Below, piece by piece: positions 40,438 through 48,890 of a DNA stretch of 53,750 nt; positions within the stretch are counted from its first letter, which is position 1, and every line of letters begins with the position of its first letter. A model generated the notes under the pieces. It did no database searches. It had not been told where the DNA came from and saw nothing but the letters and a program-made list of their open reading frames with translations. This stretch comes from Clostridiales bacterium UBA7103 (GTDB taxonomy: Bacteria > Bacillota > Clostridia > Oscillospirales > Oscillospiraceae), in the NCBI GenBank assembly GCA_002493305.1, contig DKYJ01000052.1, forward strand, positions 9,477 through 63,226, read 5' to 3'. The position numbers and the translations under genes are program-made.

Positions 40438-42090
40438 TCAGCTCACTCCCTTCTTCTCTGTATTGTATTCATCTACCTGTTCCAAAAGCGTCAAATAGTC
40501 CTGAGCATGCGTGAATGTGATTTCTATTCGCTTACCTTCGTAAATCTGTATTTTTTCGATGCACTGGGCGACCACGCCTCTGGTCAAAGCCCGGATATTC
40601 CTATGCTCCTTAAAATCGCTGATCCATTGCTGTGAAGAATATCCTGTTTCAAAATATAAGGACAGTTCCTTTTTTACCTGTTCCTGTGCAAGGGAAGCAT
40701 CGGCAATGCGCGCATCATACTGATCACGGATGTCCAAATAGTCATCTTTGGACAAAATTCCATCTTTCAGATCTTCATAAGCAGAAGTTTTCAATCGACG
40801 GTAGCGATTAAGATCCGCATCTATTGCAACAAGCCTATCCTCCAGTTTCTTCGTACTTATGCGCTTCATAGGAGTATTTCGTATGGCTTGCAAACACGCA
40901 TCCAGTTCTACAATCATTTGAATATGCTCCTGTAAAAGAGCCAAAACCGTCTCTTCCAGCTGTTTTTCGGGGATTTGGTGGTTGCTGCAGGAGTGTGACT
41001 TCTTATGTGTGCCACAGACATAATATGCAAATTTCTTTCCGCCGGATGTTGTGGTTTTACGAACCATTGTCCCACCGCAATCTCCGCAGTAAATCAATCC
41101 GGCCAGAGGGAATACCTTCTCCTCGTGGGGCGATGTCCGCGTATCCAGCTCCAACAGCCGTTGTACAAGAAGGAATATTTTGGGCTCGATAATCGCCTCG
41201 TGGGCATTCTCAACAATTACCCACGCATCCTCTTCTTTTATAACAACTGTCTTTATTTTATAATTCGGCCTTGTCCGGACTCCCTGAATCAGCGTCCCTA
41301 TATACACAGGATTTGTCAAAATCCTGCGAACAGCAACCGCTGACCATTTCGCCTGCGGATTTGTCTTGAACATGGTCTTATAGGAAAGTCCCTTGCTCCG
41401 TTTATACTCCATAGGAGATAGAACGCCCTGGTCTGTCAGTTTCTTTGCAATCGCATCCTGATTCATTCCTTCCAGCTTCCAGCGAAAAATATCCTGAACG
41501 ATCCCTGCCGGATAGGCATCAACCAGAAGTAAGTTTTTATCTTTATCGGATTTTTGATATCCATATGGCGCAAATGCTCCGATAAATTCCCCATTTTTCC
41601 TTTTCACCTGAAGCTGGCTGCGGATCTTGATGGAGATATCTCGGCAGTAATTGTCATTCATTAGGTTCTTTATCATGATGCTGAAATCATCAGAACTGCT
41701 TTTGGTGATAGTGTCAATCCCATCATTGATAGCGATCAGCCTCACGCCATAATAAGGAAAAAGACGGTCGATATACTTTCCGGCATTAATATACTCCCTG
41801 CCGAAGCGGGACAGATCTTTTACAATAACGCAATTGACAATTCCAGCTTTGATGTCATCCATCATGCGCTGAAAATCCGGGCGTTCATAATCTGTCCCTG
41901 TATATCCATCGTCTTCTCGAATGGAAACAATATTGATATCTGCTTTATCCCGGACAAAATCCAGGATTAACTGTCTCTGATTAGAAATACTGTTGCTCTC
42001 CGCTTTCTTTCCTTGACTGGATAAGGCATCCTCCTTGGAAAGACGCACATAGATTGCAGCATTGTAAACTGTACACTCGTTCTTTTCCAT
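40438..42090 (-). CDS. Large serine recombinase 3
   Basis: 550-residue paralogue: YVRLSKEDALSSQGKKAESN at the catalytic serine, CVIVKDLSRFGREYINAGKY, an APYGYQKSDKDKNLLLVD recombinase domain, a zinc ribbon CGDCGGTMVRKTTT and a coiled coil. GAAGGAGTGAG precedes the ATG. First gene of the trio. In known elements with several serine recombinases, more than one is needed for excision; this is family knowledge, not tested here. Confidence 0.95.
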   Translation of the reverse strand: MEKNECTVYNAAIYVRLSKEDALSSQGKKAESNSISNQRQLILDFVRDKADINIVSIREDDGYTGTDYERPDFQRMMDDIKAGIVNCVIVKDLSRFGREYINAGKYIDRLFPYYGVRLIAINDGIDTITKSSSDDFSIMIKNLMNDNYCRDISIKIRSQLQVKRKNGEFIGAFAPYGYQKSDKDKNLLLVDAYPAGIVQDIFRWKLEGMNQDAIAKKLTDQGVLSPMEYKRSKGLSYKTMFKTNPQAKWSAVAVRRILTNPVYIGTLIQGVRTRPNYKIKTVVIKEEDAWVIVENAHEAIIEPKIFLLVQRLLELDTRTSPHEEKVFPLAGLIYCGDCGGTMVRKTTTSGGKKFAYYVCGTHKKSHSCSNHQIPEKQLEETVLALLQEHIQMIVELDACLQAIRNTPMKRISTKKLEDRLVAIDADLNRYRRLKTSAYEDLKDGILSKDDYLDIRDQYDARIADASLAQEQVKKELSLYFETGYSSQQWISDFKEHRNIRALTRGVVAQCIEKIQIYEGKRIEITFTHAQDYLTLLEQVDEYNTEKKGVS

Positions 42091-42166
42091 GTTCTCACTC
42101 CTTCGATAGATTGTCAGCTTGCCGACATCGTAATCTCCGGGTGAGTATTAGATTCAATCCGGTTGT

Positions 42167-42175
42167 ATTGTAGCA
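42167..42175 (-). promoter_or_regulatory. Extended -10 promoter for the recombinase operon
   Basis: On the minus strand TGCTACAAT, an extended -10 element, about 80 bases before recombinase 3. No good -35 is visible. A dyad GTCAGC-TT-GCCGAC (42112-42125) lies in the leader. Confidence 0.45.
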
Positions 42176-42229
42176 CAAACCCACATGGAAATCCACCCGC
42201 TTCCCGAAATTACCAAAAATTGCCAGAAA

Positions 42230-42478
42230 TTACATTGTCCGCAAAAGATCTTCAATATTTTGCTGAAACGATGGTCCGTCCTTTTGGTAGTTTACTTTAA
42301 CTGCGACATCGCCGATCCGGAAACAATACGGGTTTCGGATTTGCTTCACAAAATCACCAATTCGTTCCGCGACGGGAGCAGTATCATCAATATGCACAGA
42401 ATTCAAATCAACGAGATCTCTTTTATCAACATGGCGGATATCCACTTGCTTCATAGATTCTATTGCCTTTAGGGTCAT
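42230..42478 (-). CDS. DUF6870-like small protein
   Basis: 82-residue protein that resembles the DUF6870 family, found next to recombinases and in integrative elements of Bacillota; role unknown. Recognisable stretches: VDIRHVDKRDLVDLNSVHID and RIGDFVKQIRNPYCFRIGDV. The ATG at 42478 follows GGGGGAG. Likely an element gene upstream of the recombinases. Confidence 0.68.
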   Translation of the reverse strand: MTLKAIESMKQVDIRHVDKRDLVDLNSVHIDDTAPVAERIGDFVKQIRNPYCFRIGDVAVKVNYQKDGPSFQQNIEDLLRTM

Positions 42479-42703
42479 TCGATGCTCCCCCTTCTTTTCT
42501 TTATAGTAATGATTGCCATTTTTCCATTTACCTATTCGCAAATGGTCTTCAAAATTTAGAGCCCTCACACTCCGCCTGTGGCTGGCAGGTCCATAGATAT
42601 TTTTCTCCCCGCCTTCATTATGGCCGGGCCGCGAATTACGGAAGTCTCATAATCCCCGGGCGGATCGTCGCGTTATGCGGATGCCGCCCGCATATCAGTG
42701 CTC

Positions 42704-42862
42704 ATGAAGCTGCTCGCCACGCAGCCGGATAGCCGCTCCCCGGCCCGGGATCGTAGAAGTGAAGGCTATGAAATTGTCAAGGTACATGAGGCTGGGGATG
42801 CCTTCATTTATAAAGAGCCTTCCTTTTTCGCCAATCTCGAAAGAATCGAAAAAATATTTTGA
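42704..42862 (+). CDS. Short frame, probable 3' remnant of a mobile-element gene
   Basis: 52-codon plus-strand frame ending in GYEIVKVHEAGDAFIYKEPS and a short charged tail, closed by a terminator at 42864-42891. The C-terminal half looks like genuine protein sequence, but no ribosome binding site precedes the ATG. The sequence before it (42590-42700) is unusually GC-rich for this region and contains a dyad CGGGCGG (42657-42663) with CCGCCCG (42684-42690). Probably the tail of a deleted element gene; no function assigned. Confidence 0.42.
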   Translation: MKLLATQPDSRSPARDRRSEGYEIVKVHEAGDAFIYKEPSFFANLERIEKIF

Positions 42863-42863
42863 A

Positions 42864-42891
42864 AACGGCCCCGGATTTTTCCGAGGCCGTT
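42864..42891. terminator. Hairpin terminator in the element
   Basis: AACGGCC (42864-42870) with GGCCGTT (42885-42891); an inner CGG with CCG extends the stem. Lies between the 42704 frame and the convergent HTH gene; either may use it. Confidence 0.6.
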
Positions 42892-42903
42892 GTACTCATG
42901 CTA

Positions 42904-43095
42904 CTAAATAGAAAACTTTGAAATGCTAAGGGCAATATGTATCAGGATATACTGCCTCAGATCTTCATCCAGTTTCCCATCTACCATACTGTATTTGTTG
43001 ATCAGGGGAGCGTATAATTTCAGTATTTTTTCCAACGCCTCATGGCCGCCGGACACCGCCTCCAGCAAAATCAGTCTGAATACATCCCAATCCAT
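42904..43095 (-). CDS. Small helix-turn-helix-type protein of conjugative transposons (Tn916 orf8-like)
   Basis: 63-residue protein (FRLILLEAVSGGHEALEKIL, YAPLINKYSMVDGKLDEDLR) of the type that follows the sigma-like gene in Tn916-family elements. Its start overlaps the sigma-like stop as TAATG. Presumed role in regulating transfer genes. Confidence 0.7.
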   Translation of the reverse strand: MDWDVFRLILLEAVSGGHEALEKILKLYAPLINKYSMVDGKLDEDLRQYILIHIALSISKFSI

Positions 43096-43502
43096 TATTC
43101 ATCACCGCCCTTCGTGAGTGCCTTACGGAGTTTCATCAGCGCTTGATACCGTTGATCGTACACATGCCGCGGGGAACAGTTCAGGATTCGGGCAATCTCC
43201 TCTGGTTTTCGCTCCTCCACGAACAACATCGTTAATATTTGCTGACGCTTGATTGGAAGATTGGCAAAGGCTTCTGCCAGCCGGTCTTCCTCAAAATCAA
43301 AGGCGGACGGGGAGACCCGTTCATACGCCTCTCCACCTGAGACAGGCAGCATTTCCTCCGGTAGTTCGTCAAGGGACACTGTTTCAATCCGGGGCTTTTG
43401 ACGCTTCAAGTATTTTAGTCTTGCTCTGTAAATTGTGGTTTCCAGCCAGACTGTGAATCTGGCTCTCAGTTCATATCGTTCCAGCTCCTGCTGATGGTTC
43501 AT
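43095..43502 (-). CDS. Sigma-70-like regulator of conjugative transposons (Tn916 orf7-like)
   Basis: 135-residue protein with a sigma region 4: NLPIKRQQILTMLFVEERKP, then EEIARILNCSPRHVYDQRYQ. The N-terminal half (ELRARFTVWLETTIYRARLK) is like Tn916 Orf7. GGAGGC lies about six bases before the ATG. In Tn916-type elements the pair Orf7/Orf8 activates conjugation genes; those genes are missing here. Confidence 0.78.
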   Translation of the reverse strand: MNHQQELERYELRARFTVWLETTIYRARLKYLKRQKPRIETVSLDELPEEMLPVSGGEAYERVSPSAFDFEEDRLAEAFANLPIKRQQILTMLFVEERKPEEIARILNCSPRHVYDQRYQALMKLRKALTKGGDE

Positions 43503-43538
43503 AATTGCCTCCTTTGAGGCACACCACCAAGGCAGAAG

Positions 43539-43567
43539 TCAAGGCACACCATGATGGCATGCCTTGA
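43539..43567. repeat. Hairpin upstream of the sigma-like gene
   Basis: TCAAGGCA (43539-43546) with TGCCTTGA (43560-43567). The AGGCACACCA word is repeated at 43517-43526 and 43542-43551. Possible operator of the XRE or sigma-like regulator. Confidence 0.4.
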
Positions 43568-43642
43568 TGTTTTGATTTTCTCTTACCTGAAACTTAATAA
43601 ATGGCGTTTAGTCTGTCATATTACCCCCCCTTTTTTTCTGAA

Positions 43643-43686
43643 ACAAAAAACGACCATACTACAATTTTCTTGTAGCATAGTCGTTT
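43643..43686 (-). terminator. Terminator of the PHP-XRE gene
   Basis: 17-base arms 43648-43664 and 43670-43686 (two G-T or mismatch positions) around a five-base loop; on the minus strand TTTTTTG follows. Strong intrinsic terminator. Confidence 0.85.
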
Positions 43687-43760
43687 AAGAATCATAGCGA
43701 ATCGGCCAATCAGCTGTCGGCACTCGGCTTTTGCGCATTTTACGGGAATACGCAACGCTT

Positions 43761-44555
43761 TTACTGTGTGAATTTTTCAAGAGAATCCAAATAGCTCATC
43801 AGGCTTTCACAGGCCCGAATCCGCTGCTTGACCGGGTACTTGTCAATACGCTCCGCAATCTCCTTTAAGTAGACCATTTGCGGCTGGGCATAATTTTCCC
43901 ACAGCAGCTGGTCTACGGTAACGGAAAGCGCATTGGCAATACGCACGATCATATTCAGACTGGGAATCCCTCTGGCATTCTCAATCTGGCCGATGTGGCT
44001 GTTGCTGCATCCGCATTCCTCGGCAAGGTCTTCCTGACGCATACCGCGCATCTGCCGGAATCTCCTGATGTTCTTGCCTATCGCTGCATAGTCCATGTCT
44101 CCATCTTCTCCTTGCTCTATGGCGGCTTTGATTACTGCATTTGCACATTCAGGTGTGCGTTCACGCAAAGCCTCAGAACTGCCTGCATAAGTCAAGTGCG
44201 GAATCCTGCTTTTATCACCAAACAAGAAGTATTTGGGATTAAAGAATACGTGTGTCACATTGTGCGGATCGCGTGCATACAAATTCATGTGATAGTTTTT
44301 TCGATACGGATCTGGTATATCATCCGAATCCGCCAATTCAATTTCACATGATGTAATAGTCAAAAAATCAGGGTCTGACAAATCGGTGTGGTCGATCAAA
44401 AATTCATGGTCAGTATATGCCAGTACAGGATATCCATCTGATTTATATATTTCTTTCAGCTGTTCAGGCGTCAATTTCCCATCGGATACAGTGCTGTGGC
44501 AGTGAAGATTTGCCTTGAAAAAACTCATTCCCTCAGGAAGTAAATATTTCTTCAT
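43761..44555 (-). CDS. Chimera: truncated PHP phosphoesterase fused in frame to an XRE-family repressor
   Basis: 264-residue frame made of two unrelated parts. Residues 1 to about 147 are the first half of a PHP-domain metal-dependent phosphoesterase: FFKANLHCHSTVSDGKLTPE and LAYTDHEF carry the first metal ligands. The second half of the PHP domain, with the remaining ligands, is missing. From about residue 154, starting MDYAAIGKNIRRFRQMRGMR, the frame is a complete XRE repressor (HTH motif QEDLAEECGCSNSHIGQIEN). An internal ATG at 44096 with AAGGAG or GGAG upstream is the likely natural start of the repressor (43761-44096, 111 residues). The junction lies about 44097-44125. The ATG of the chimera at 44555 follows GGAGAGG. 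The phosphoesterase is most likely inactive. Confidence 0.82.
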   Translation of the reverse strand: MKKYLLPEGMSFFKANLHCHSTVSDGKLTPEQLKEIYKSDGYPVLAYTDHEFLIDHTDLSDPDFLTITSCEIELADSDDIPDPYRKNYHMNLYARDPHNVTHVFFNPKYFLFGDKSRIPHLTYAGSSEALRERTPECANAVIKAAIEQGEDGDMDYAAIGKNIRRFRQMRGMRQEDLAEECGCSNSHIGQIENARGIPSLNMIVRIANALSVTVDQLLWENYAQPQMVYLKEIAERIDKYPVKQRIRACESLMSYLDSLEKFTQ

Positions 44556-44605
44556 AATTTTCCTCTCCAAACGCATGTAGAGCTATTTTGCGTTTCTCTA
44601 ATATG

Positions 44606-44656
44606 TTATAGAGGGAATAAATTTTGCATCTTATGCCAAATATATTCCCTCTATAA
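44606..44656. promoter_or_regulatory. 14-bp perfect inverted repeat in the FAD-PHP gap
   Basis: TTATAGAGGGAATA (44606-44619) and TATTCCCTCTATAA (44643-44656), 23 bases apart. Lies between the FAD-oxidoreductase stop and the PHP start on the minus strand. Could be a two-site operator or an mRNA hairpin; no T run follows. Confidence 0.5.
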
Positions 44657-44705
44657 TTCTCTCAGTCATATATTGGAAACTCAGCCCCATGCCATACCGG
44701 ACTCA

Positions 44706-46130
44706 TCAGAGCTTTACAATTGCTCCGTTGGTAACCAAGGTTTCCTGCAGCTTGGGAACATCCAAATCTGCAACACGGATCTGTTCTTTTACTGCCATTG
44801 CTGCAGCGGTACCTGCTGCTTCGCCCAGAGCCAAGCAGCAACCCATAACACGGAGAACTGCAAGAGCATAGGAGTCAACAGAGATGGAACGACCAGTAAC
44901 AATCATACCATCGATATTTTCGGGAATCATTGCACCGTAGGGAACGCCAATTGCATGCTCAACAGGCTGGAAGTAGAGACCAACACCGGAGAGATGAATA
45001 TCGCAGTTGTAGCCGCCCAGTGCAATAGAGTCATCGGGAATATTCAAACCAACGATGTCTTCACGGGTAACGGTGCGCAGACCCTTGATTCTGCGGCTCT
45101 CGCGTACACCTGCAAATGCACCGATATTAGCAATGAAGCATTCGGAGAAGCCGGGGCAATACTTGCGGAAGAAGCGAGTCAGCATAGCGACCTGACGGTA
45201 GAGTTCGTCAGTTGCCTTGCTCATCTGCAGAGGATCGGTGGGATCAACGTCAACTACACGGCTGGCGTTAATCAGATACTCACCCTTGTTGGGCTGAGTT
45301 GCGAAGATAACACGGTCACGGGGAATATCAAACTCGCCTGCTGCCTTTGCCTTCTCAATGAATTCACCGAAGCAAGTTACATAGATGGCGGGAGAGTGGA
45401 AGAGATATTCCTTATCGTAGTGCATGCCATAGGTTGCGGGAGATTTATATGTATCGGGGTTTTCTTCAATGTACTTCATGAACTCTTCGGTGTTTACACC
45501 GCCGAGACAGAAAGTAAGGCTGACGGGCTGTACCTTGCCTGCCTTGGAACGACCGGGGTCATATGCTTCCTTCTTAGTCTGCTCAGAGATAACCTCATTG
45601 AGTTCTTCGGGCTGACCAAGTTCGAATTTCGCACCTGCCAGATATGCAGCGTGAGCATCACCGGTAGCATCAACCAGAACAGTGCAGTCAACATCGTAAA
45701 TCCAGCTACCGGAAAGGAAGCTCGCACCTACTACAGCACCGTTGACAACCTTAACTTCAAGAAGAGAAGCGCTATAGAGAATTTCTACACCGGCTTCAAC
45801 ACACTTCTTGGAAGAAGCAATGCGCCACCACCAGGGGCTGACGGTAGTGATAGAGTTGTGGAGGGGGCAACGCAGATCGCCAAAGGCGAGGCCTTCCGCT
45901 GTCAGTTCTCTGACTATCTCATCGGGAATACCGCCGACAACCTTGTTGAGCTGTCTGTCCAGTATGCCGAGGGCGGGCATGCCGGTGGCCATCAGGCCTC
46001 CAAGACCGCCGGTGCGCTCGACAAGAAGAGTTTTGCTGCCACCTCGGGCTGCAGCGATGGCTGCGGGCACGCCTGCGGTACCGCCGCCGACTACGATTAC
46101 ATCATATTTACCAAGATTTTTGTGGTTCAC
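44706..46130 (-). CDS. FAD-dependent oxidoreductase (FAD_oxidored family)
   Basis: 474-residue flavoenzyme. N-terminal dinucleotide motif VIVVGGGTAGVPAAIAAARG, then TLLVERTGGLGGLMATGMPA; middle motif VDCTVLVDATGDAHAAYLAG; C-terminal AIGVPYGAMIPENIDGMIVT, GRSISVDSYALAVLRVMGCC. These identify the pfam12831-type oxidoreductases of catabolic operons. GTG at 46130 is chosen because GGAAGGA lies just upstream; an in-frame GTG at 46148 has no such site. Downstream of the glycerol-1-phosphate dehydrogenase and ACT-like genes; substrate unknown, probably a sugar- or polyol-derived acid. Confidence 0.87.
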   Translation of the reverse strand: MNHKNLGKYDVIVVGGGTAGVPAAIAAARGGSKTLLVERTGGLGGLMATGMPALGILDRQLNKVVGGIPDEIVRELTAEGLAFGDLRCPLHNSITTVSPWWWRIASSKKCVEAGVEILYSASLLEVKVVNGAVVGASFLSGSWIYDVDCTVLVDATGDAHAAYLAGAKFELGQPEELNEVISEQTKKEAYDPGRSKAGKVQPVSLTFCLGGVNTEEFMKYIEENPDTYKSPATYGMHYDKEYLFHSPAIYVTCFGEFIEKAKAAGEFDIPRDRVIFATQPNKGEYLINASRVVDVDPTDPLQMSKATDELYRQVAMLTRFFRKYCPGFSECFIANIGAFAGVRESRRIKGLRTVTREDIVGLNIPDDSIALGGYNCDIHLSGVGLYFQPVEHAIGVPYGAMIPENIDGMIVTGRSISVDSYALAVLRVMGCCLALGEAAGTAAAMAVKEQIRVADLDVPKLQETLVTNGAIVKL

Positions 46131-46255
46131 TTTATCCTTCCTTTCCACAAACGTTATTGAGCAGGGGAGAGCTAAGAAGTGTAACGGTTATGAGCAGTAT
46201 CTTTTATAGTTCTTTCTAACCTCAGTGGATATTTCCTCCTGCGCTGATTTTACAG

Positions 46256-46492
46256 CTATTCAATTACCTTTACATCCTCAAGGGCGGCTATCTGTCCAGC
46301 GATATCTGCCCACCGGGATCTTTTGATAATCTGAATGTGCAGCACAGCACGATAACATTGGCTACCGTTTTGCTCAATTATCCTGATGACTTCCAACCTA
46401 TGAAGCCTGATTTTATTTTTCTTTATTATATTGACAACATTCTGTATGCAGGCGGAATGGTTATACTCTACACAGATACTGACGTTACTCAT
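46256..46492 (-). CDS. Small ACT-like protein
   Basis: 78-residue protein with a beta-alpha-beta-beta-alpha-beta-like pattern (ICVEYNHSACIQNVVNIIKK, then VLHIQIIKRSRWADIAGQIA ending in LEDVKVIE), similar in outline to ACT domains. The assignment is by pattern only. It lies 20 bases after the dehydrogenase gene, with a weak ribosome binding site, and may be a regulatory subunit for a neighbour. Confidence 0.62.
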   Translation of the reverse strand: MSNVSICVEYNHSACIQNVVNIIKKNKIRLHRLEVIRIIEQNGSQCYRAVLHIQIIKRSRWADIAGQIAALEDVKVIE

Positions 46493-46512
46493 ATTTTTAC
46501 CCGTCCTATCTT

Positions 46513-47868
46513 CTATTTTGGCAAAACTCTCTCCATTACTTTTTCTGCCAACTCATCCATCAAACCCAGATCATACACAGTTTGCAATACTGTATAACGA
46601 TCACGGACTTCCTTACAGTACAGGAAAGTATTCCTCAAAAGATCTTTATCTACATTTATCTCTGCCGGGGTGCAGGGGCATCCAGCTTCGCGTAGTACTT
46701 TCTGAAGAGTTTCTGCCGAAGGTAGCATACTGAGTTGCTGGACAATATCGCCCCAATGCTGTTGCATACTACAGATACGTTTCATACGCCCATCTGGGTC
46801 ATTCTTGTTTGATTTTAGCTCAAGGTCTATGACTTCCTGTGCTGCATTACCATAAGCTTTGCGAATTTCTTTCTCCCATTTGGTGGTATCATAGCATTTG
46901 GCAAGTAAACGGGCATTATCAAAATCCACATCTACTTTAAGAAGCTCTTCTACAAGCATGAGCACAAGTACCGTGGCAACTGCCACTTGTTCACCGTGCA
47001 TAGCAAAGGGTGTGCCACGCTGATCACCTATGGTTTCCCAGTAGTGAGACATGTGGTGCTCCGAACCAGAGGCAGGGCGAGAATTACCATAAAGACTTAT
47101 CGCTGTGCCTGACAACACAAGCCCGTTCATTACTTTGCCAAGAGCCTGTGCATCCCGAGTTTTAAGCTGAGGGCTGACGGCAATTACTCCGTTCACACAG
47201 TCCTTTATCAATTCAACAATATGCGGGCAGTAGTGCTCTCCGTTTATGATGCGGGCAAGCTCCCAGTCATTAATGCAGGTGATCTTACCTATCAGGTCAC
47301 CAAAACCGGCCGCGGACATACGGTATGGTGCATTTTCAAGTATGTCAGTGTCGCCGATTATGGCTTCGGTATTCTTTGCCTGCATGGTAGTCTTGAGATT
47401 GTTGACATTCATAACGCCTATACTGGCTGCAAATCCATCCATAGGCGCAGCCGTGGCAACCGTGAAGCTCGGCAGGCGCAGTTTGAAGCTCATATAGCGT
47501 ACCATGTCGCTGATGGAGCCGGTACCGACAGCAATAATCAAATCACAATCTGCGGGCATATTGATTACAAGCTCACCCAACGTTGCCTCGTCATAGCCAC
47601 TGTGCCGAATTATCCGGGCGGTTGCAGAAACTCCGCTGTCATCCAGCAGCTTCATACAGTGTTCGCCAGCTATTCGATATGTAATTTCATCACAAACGAT
47701 AAAGGGTCTCTTATATCCAAAGCGATTGAGCAGTTCAGGTAAGGTATTTAGCGCCCCCGGAGCAATATTTACTGCCTTCACAGGAGCATAATGAGTTTTT
47801 CCGCAAGAGCATTCGAGCTCAATATTTAGGTATTTCTCAAGACACTCAGGTCTGTCATACATTTTCAT
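46513..47868 (-). CDS. sn-Glycerol-1-phosphate dehydrogenase family protein (AraM/EgsA-like)
   Basis: 451-residue NAD(P)-dependent, metal-containing dehydrogenase of the iron-containing alcohol dehydrogenase superfamily, G1PDH branch, which interconverts dihydroxyacetone phosphate and sn-glycerol-1-phosphate. Motifs: VGTGSISDMVRYMSFKL and APMDGFAASIGVM (nucleotide and substrate loops); metal ligands probably Asp in GFGDLIGK, His in GSEHHMSHYWE and His in MHGEQVAVAT. The ATG at 47868 has GTGGAG nine bases upstream; a GTG at 47883 is the alternative. In operon with a glycerophosphodiesterase and TRAP genes. Confidence 0.88.
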   Translation of the reverse strand: MKMYDRPECLEKYLNIELECSCGKTHYAPVKAVNIAPGALNTLPELLNRFGYKRPFIVCDEITYRIAGEHCMKLLDDSGVSATARIIRHSGYDEATLGELVINMPADCDLIIAVGTGSISDMVRYMSFKLRLPSFTVATAAPMDGFAASIGVMNVNNLKTTMQAKNTEAIIGDTDILENAPYRMSAAGFGDLIGKITCINDWELARIINGEHYCPHIVELIKDCVNGVIAVSPQLKTRDAQALGKVMNGLVLSGTAISLYGNSRPASGSEHHMSHYWETIGDQRGTPFAMHGEQVAVATVLVLMLVEELLKVDVDFDNARLLAKCYDTTKWEKEIRKAYGNAAQEVIDLELKSNKNDPDGRMKRICSMQQHWGDIVQQLSMLPSAETLQKVLREAGCPCTPAEINVDKDLLRNTFLYCKEVRDRYTVLQTVYDLGLMDELAEKVMERVLPK

Positions 47869-47963
47869 GGTCTCATTCTCCACGATTCAAAAATCATCCT
47901 CAGCTTAGATAGATAAGGGTTAAAGTTATTAAAAACGAGGTTGTATGTCTCAGCATACACTCA

Positions 47964-48824
47964 TCATATGTTAAAGCAAACGAGGGTACAAAATCCCAGC
48001 AGAATAGAGGCAATCTGGCGCAGGCTGAAGCTCTCACGCAGTATGATTTTGTCAAGAAGTATGGAAAAAATCAATGATAATGCGTTGTAAGATGCAAATA
48101 AAATTACTCCTTCAATTACAGTAAAAGCGTATGTGTACAACAATTGGAAAGCAGTCAATACCAGACCTGCGGCGGCTGCCGTGGTAATGGCAGCACGGTT
48201 AATTTTATAGCTCTCTTTGCAGTTATATTTTCTGAGCAATGTAAGGAGGAGCACCGAAATCAATGCGGAGCAACTAAAAGACCAGGCTACAAAGGATGCG
48301 TTCTCACCGGCATAAGGTGTTGAACCGAAAACTTTAAACACCACATTCACAAAACCATTAGCCAACATTGCTGCGAATGCCAGCAGAAACCAGGTCTTTT
48401 CGCCTTTGTTGGCATTTCGTATATTTCCGCTGACAAAGAGCGTAATTATCATGAAAGCGAGACCCAATACTCTGAGTCCAGTCATTTCTTCCCCGTAGAC
48501 CAAAATAGAAACCAAAATTGGTATGATTGCTCCAAGGTTTGCTATCATCATGGTAAGAGGAACATTTCCTCTCGACATTGCCTCCATGTACATCGTCTGA
48601 AAAGCAATCTGCAGCAGAGCAAAAACCACACCGTAAGCAACAGTAGCCGTGCTGCAGCCAAACAAATTACCGGATAAGAATAGCGCTGCAACAAAAAATA
48701 TAAGGCCGTTGAATTTTATGGCATCGCTCAGAGTTGTAACATTTTTCTTTGCAAACATCCCCTGTAAAACGACCTTCAAGGGAGCAAGCAGCGATACTGT
48801 TCCTATCAATAACAGTTCATCCAT
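47964..48824 (-). CDS. DMT-superfamily (EamA-type) permease
   Basis: 286-residue membrane protein with ten predicted helices in two EamA repeats (about 1-130 and 145-286). The first repeat carries the typical GEEMTGLRVLGLAFMIITLF, the second RESFSLRQIASILLGF. GAGGTAAG precedes the ATG. Probably exports or imports a metabolite of the surrounding pathway; direction unknown. Confidence 0.85.
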   Translation of the reverse strand: MDELLLIGTVSLLAPLKVVLQGMFAKKNVTTLSDAIKFNGLIFFVAALFLSGNLFGCSTATVAYGVVFALLQIAFQTMYMEAMSRGNVPLTMMIANLGAIIPILVSILVYGEEMTGLRVLGLAFMIITLFVSGNIRNANKGEKTWFLLAFAAMLANGFVNVVFKVFGSTPYAGENASFVAWSFSCSALISVLLLTLLRKYNCKESYKINRAAITTAAAAGLVLTAFQLLYTYAFTVIEGVILFASYNALSLIFSILLDKIILRESFSLRQIASILLGFCTLVCFNI

Positions 48825-48890
48825 TTCTTACCTCTATATACTTCAGGCGCACGGAGACTAATGCTCCGAGCGCCAGTTTTTTTGCGGCTG

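Noticed and set aside
37100..44125. TATGGCGG at 37100-37107 and 44118-44125 as the element's attachment core
   Set aside because: Eight bases shared over 7 kb is expected by chance often enough, and the flanking genes at the two sites do not form one interrupted gene.
44673..46160. Plus-strand frame of 495 codons over the minus-strand FAD oxidoreductase
   Set aside because: The opposite strand encodes a clear flavoprotein; this Cys/Asn/Gly-rich frame is its shadow.
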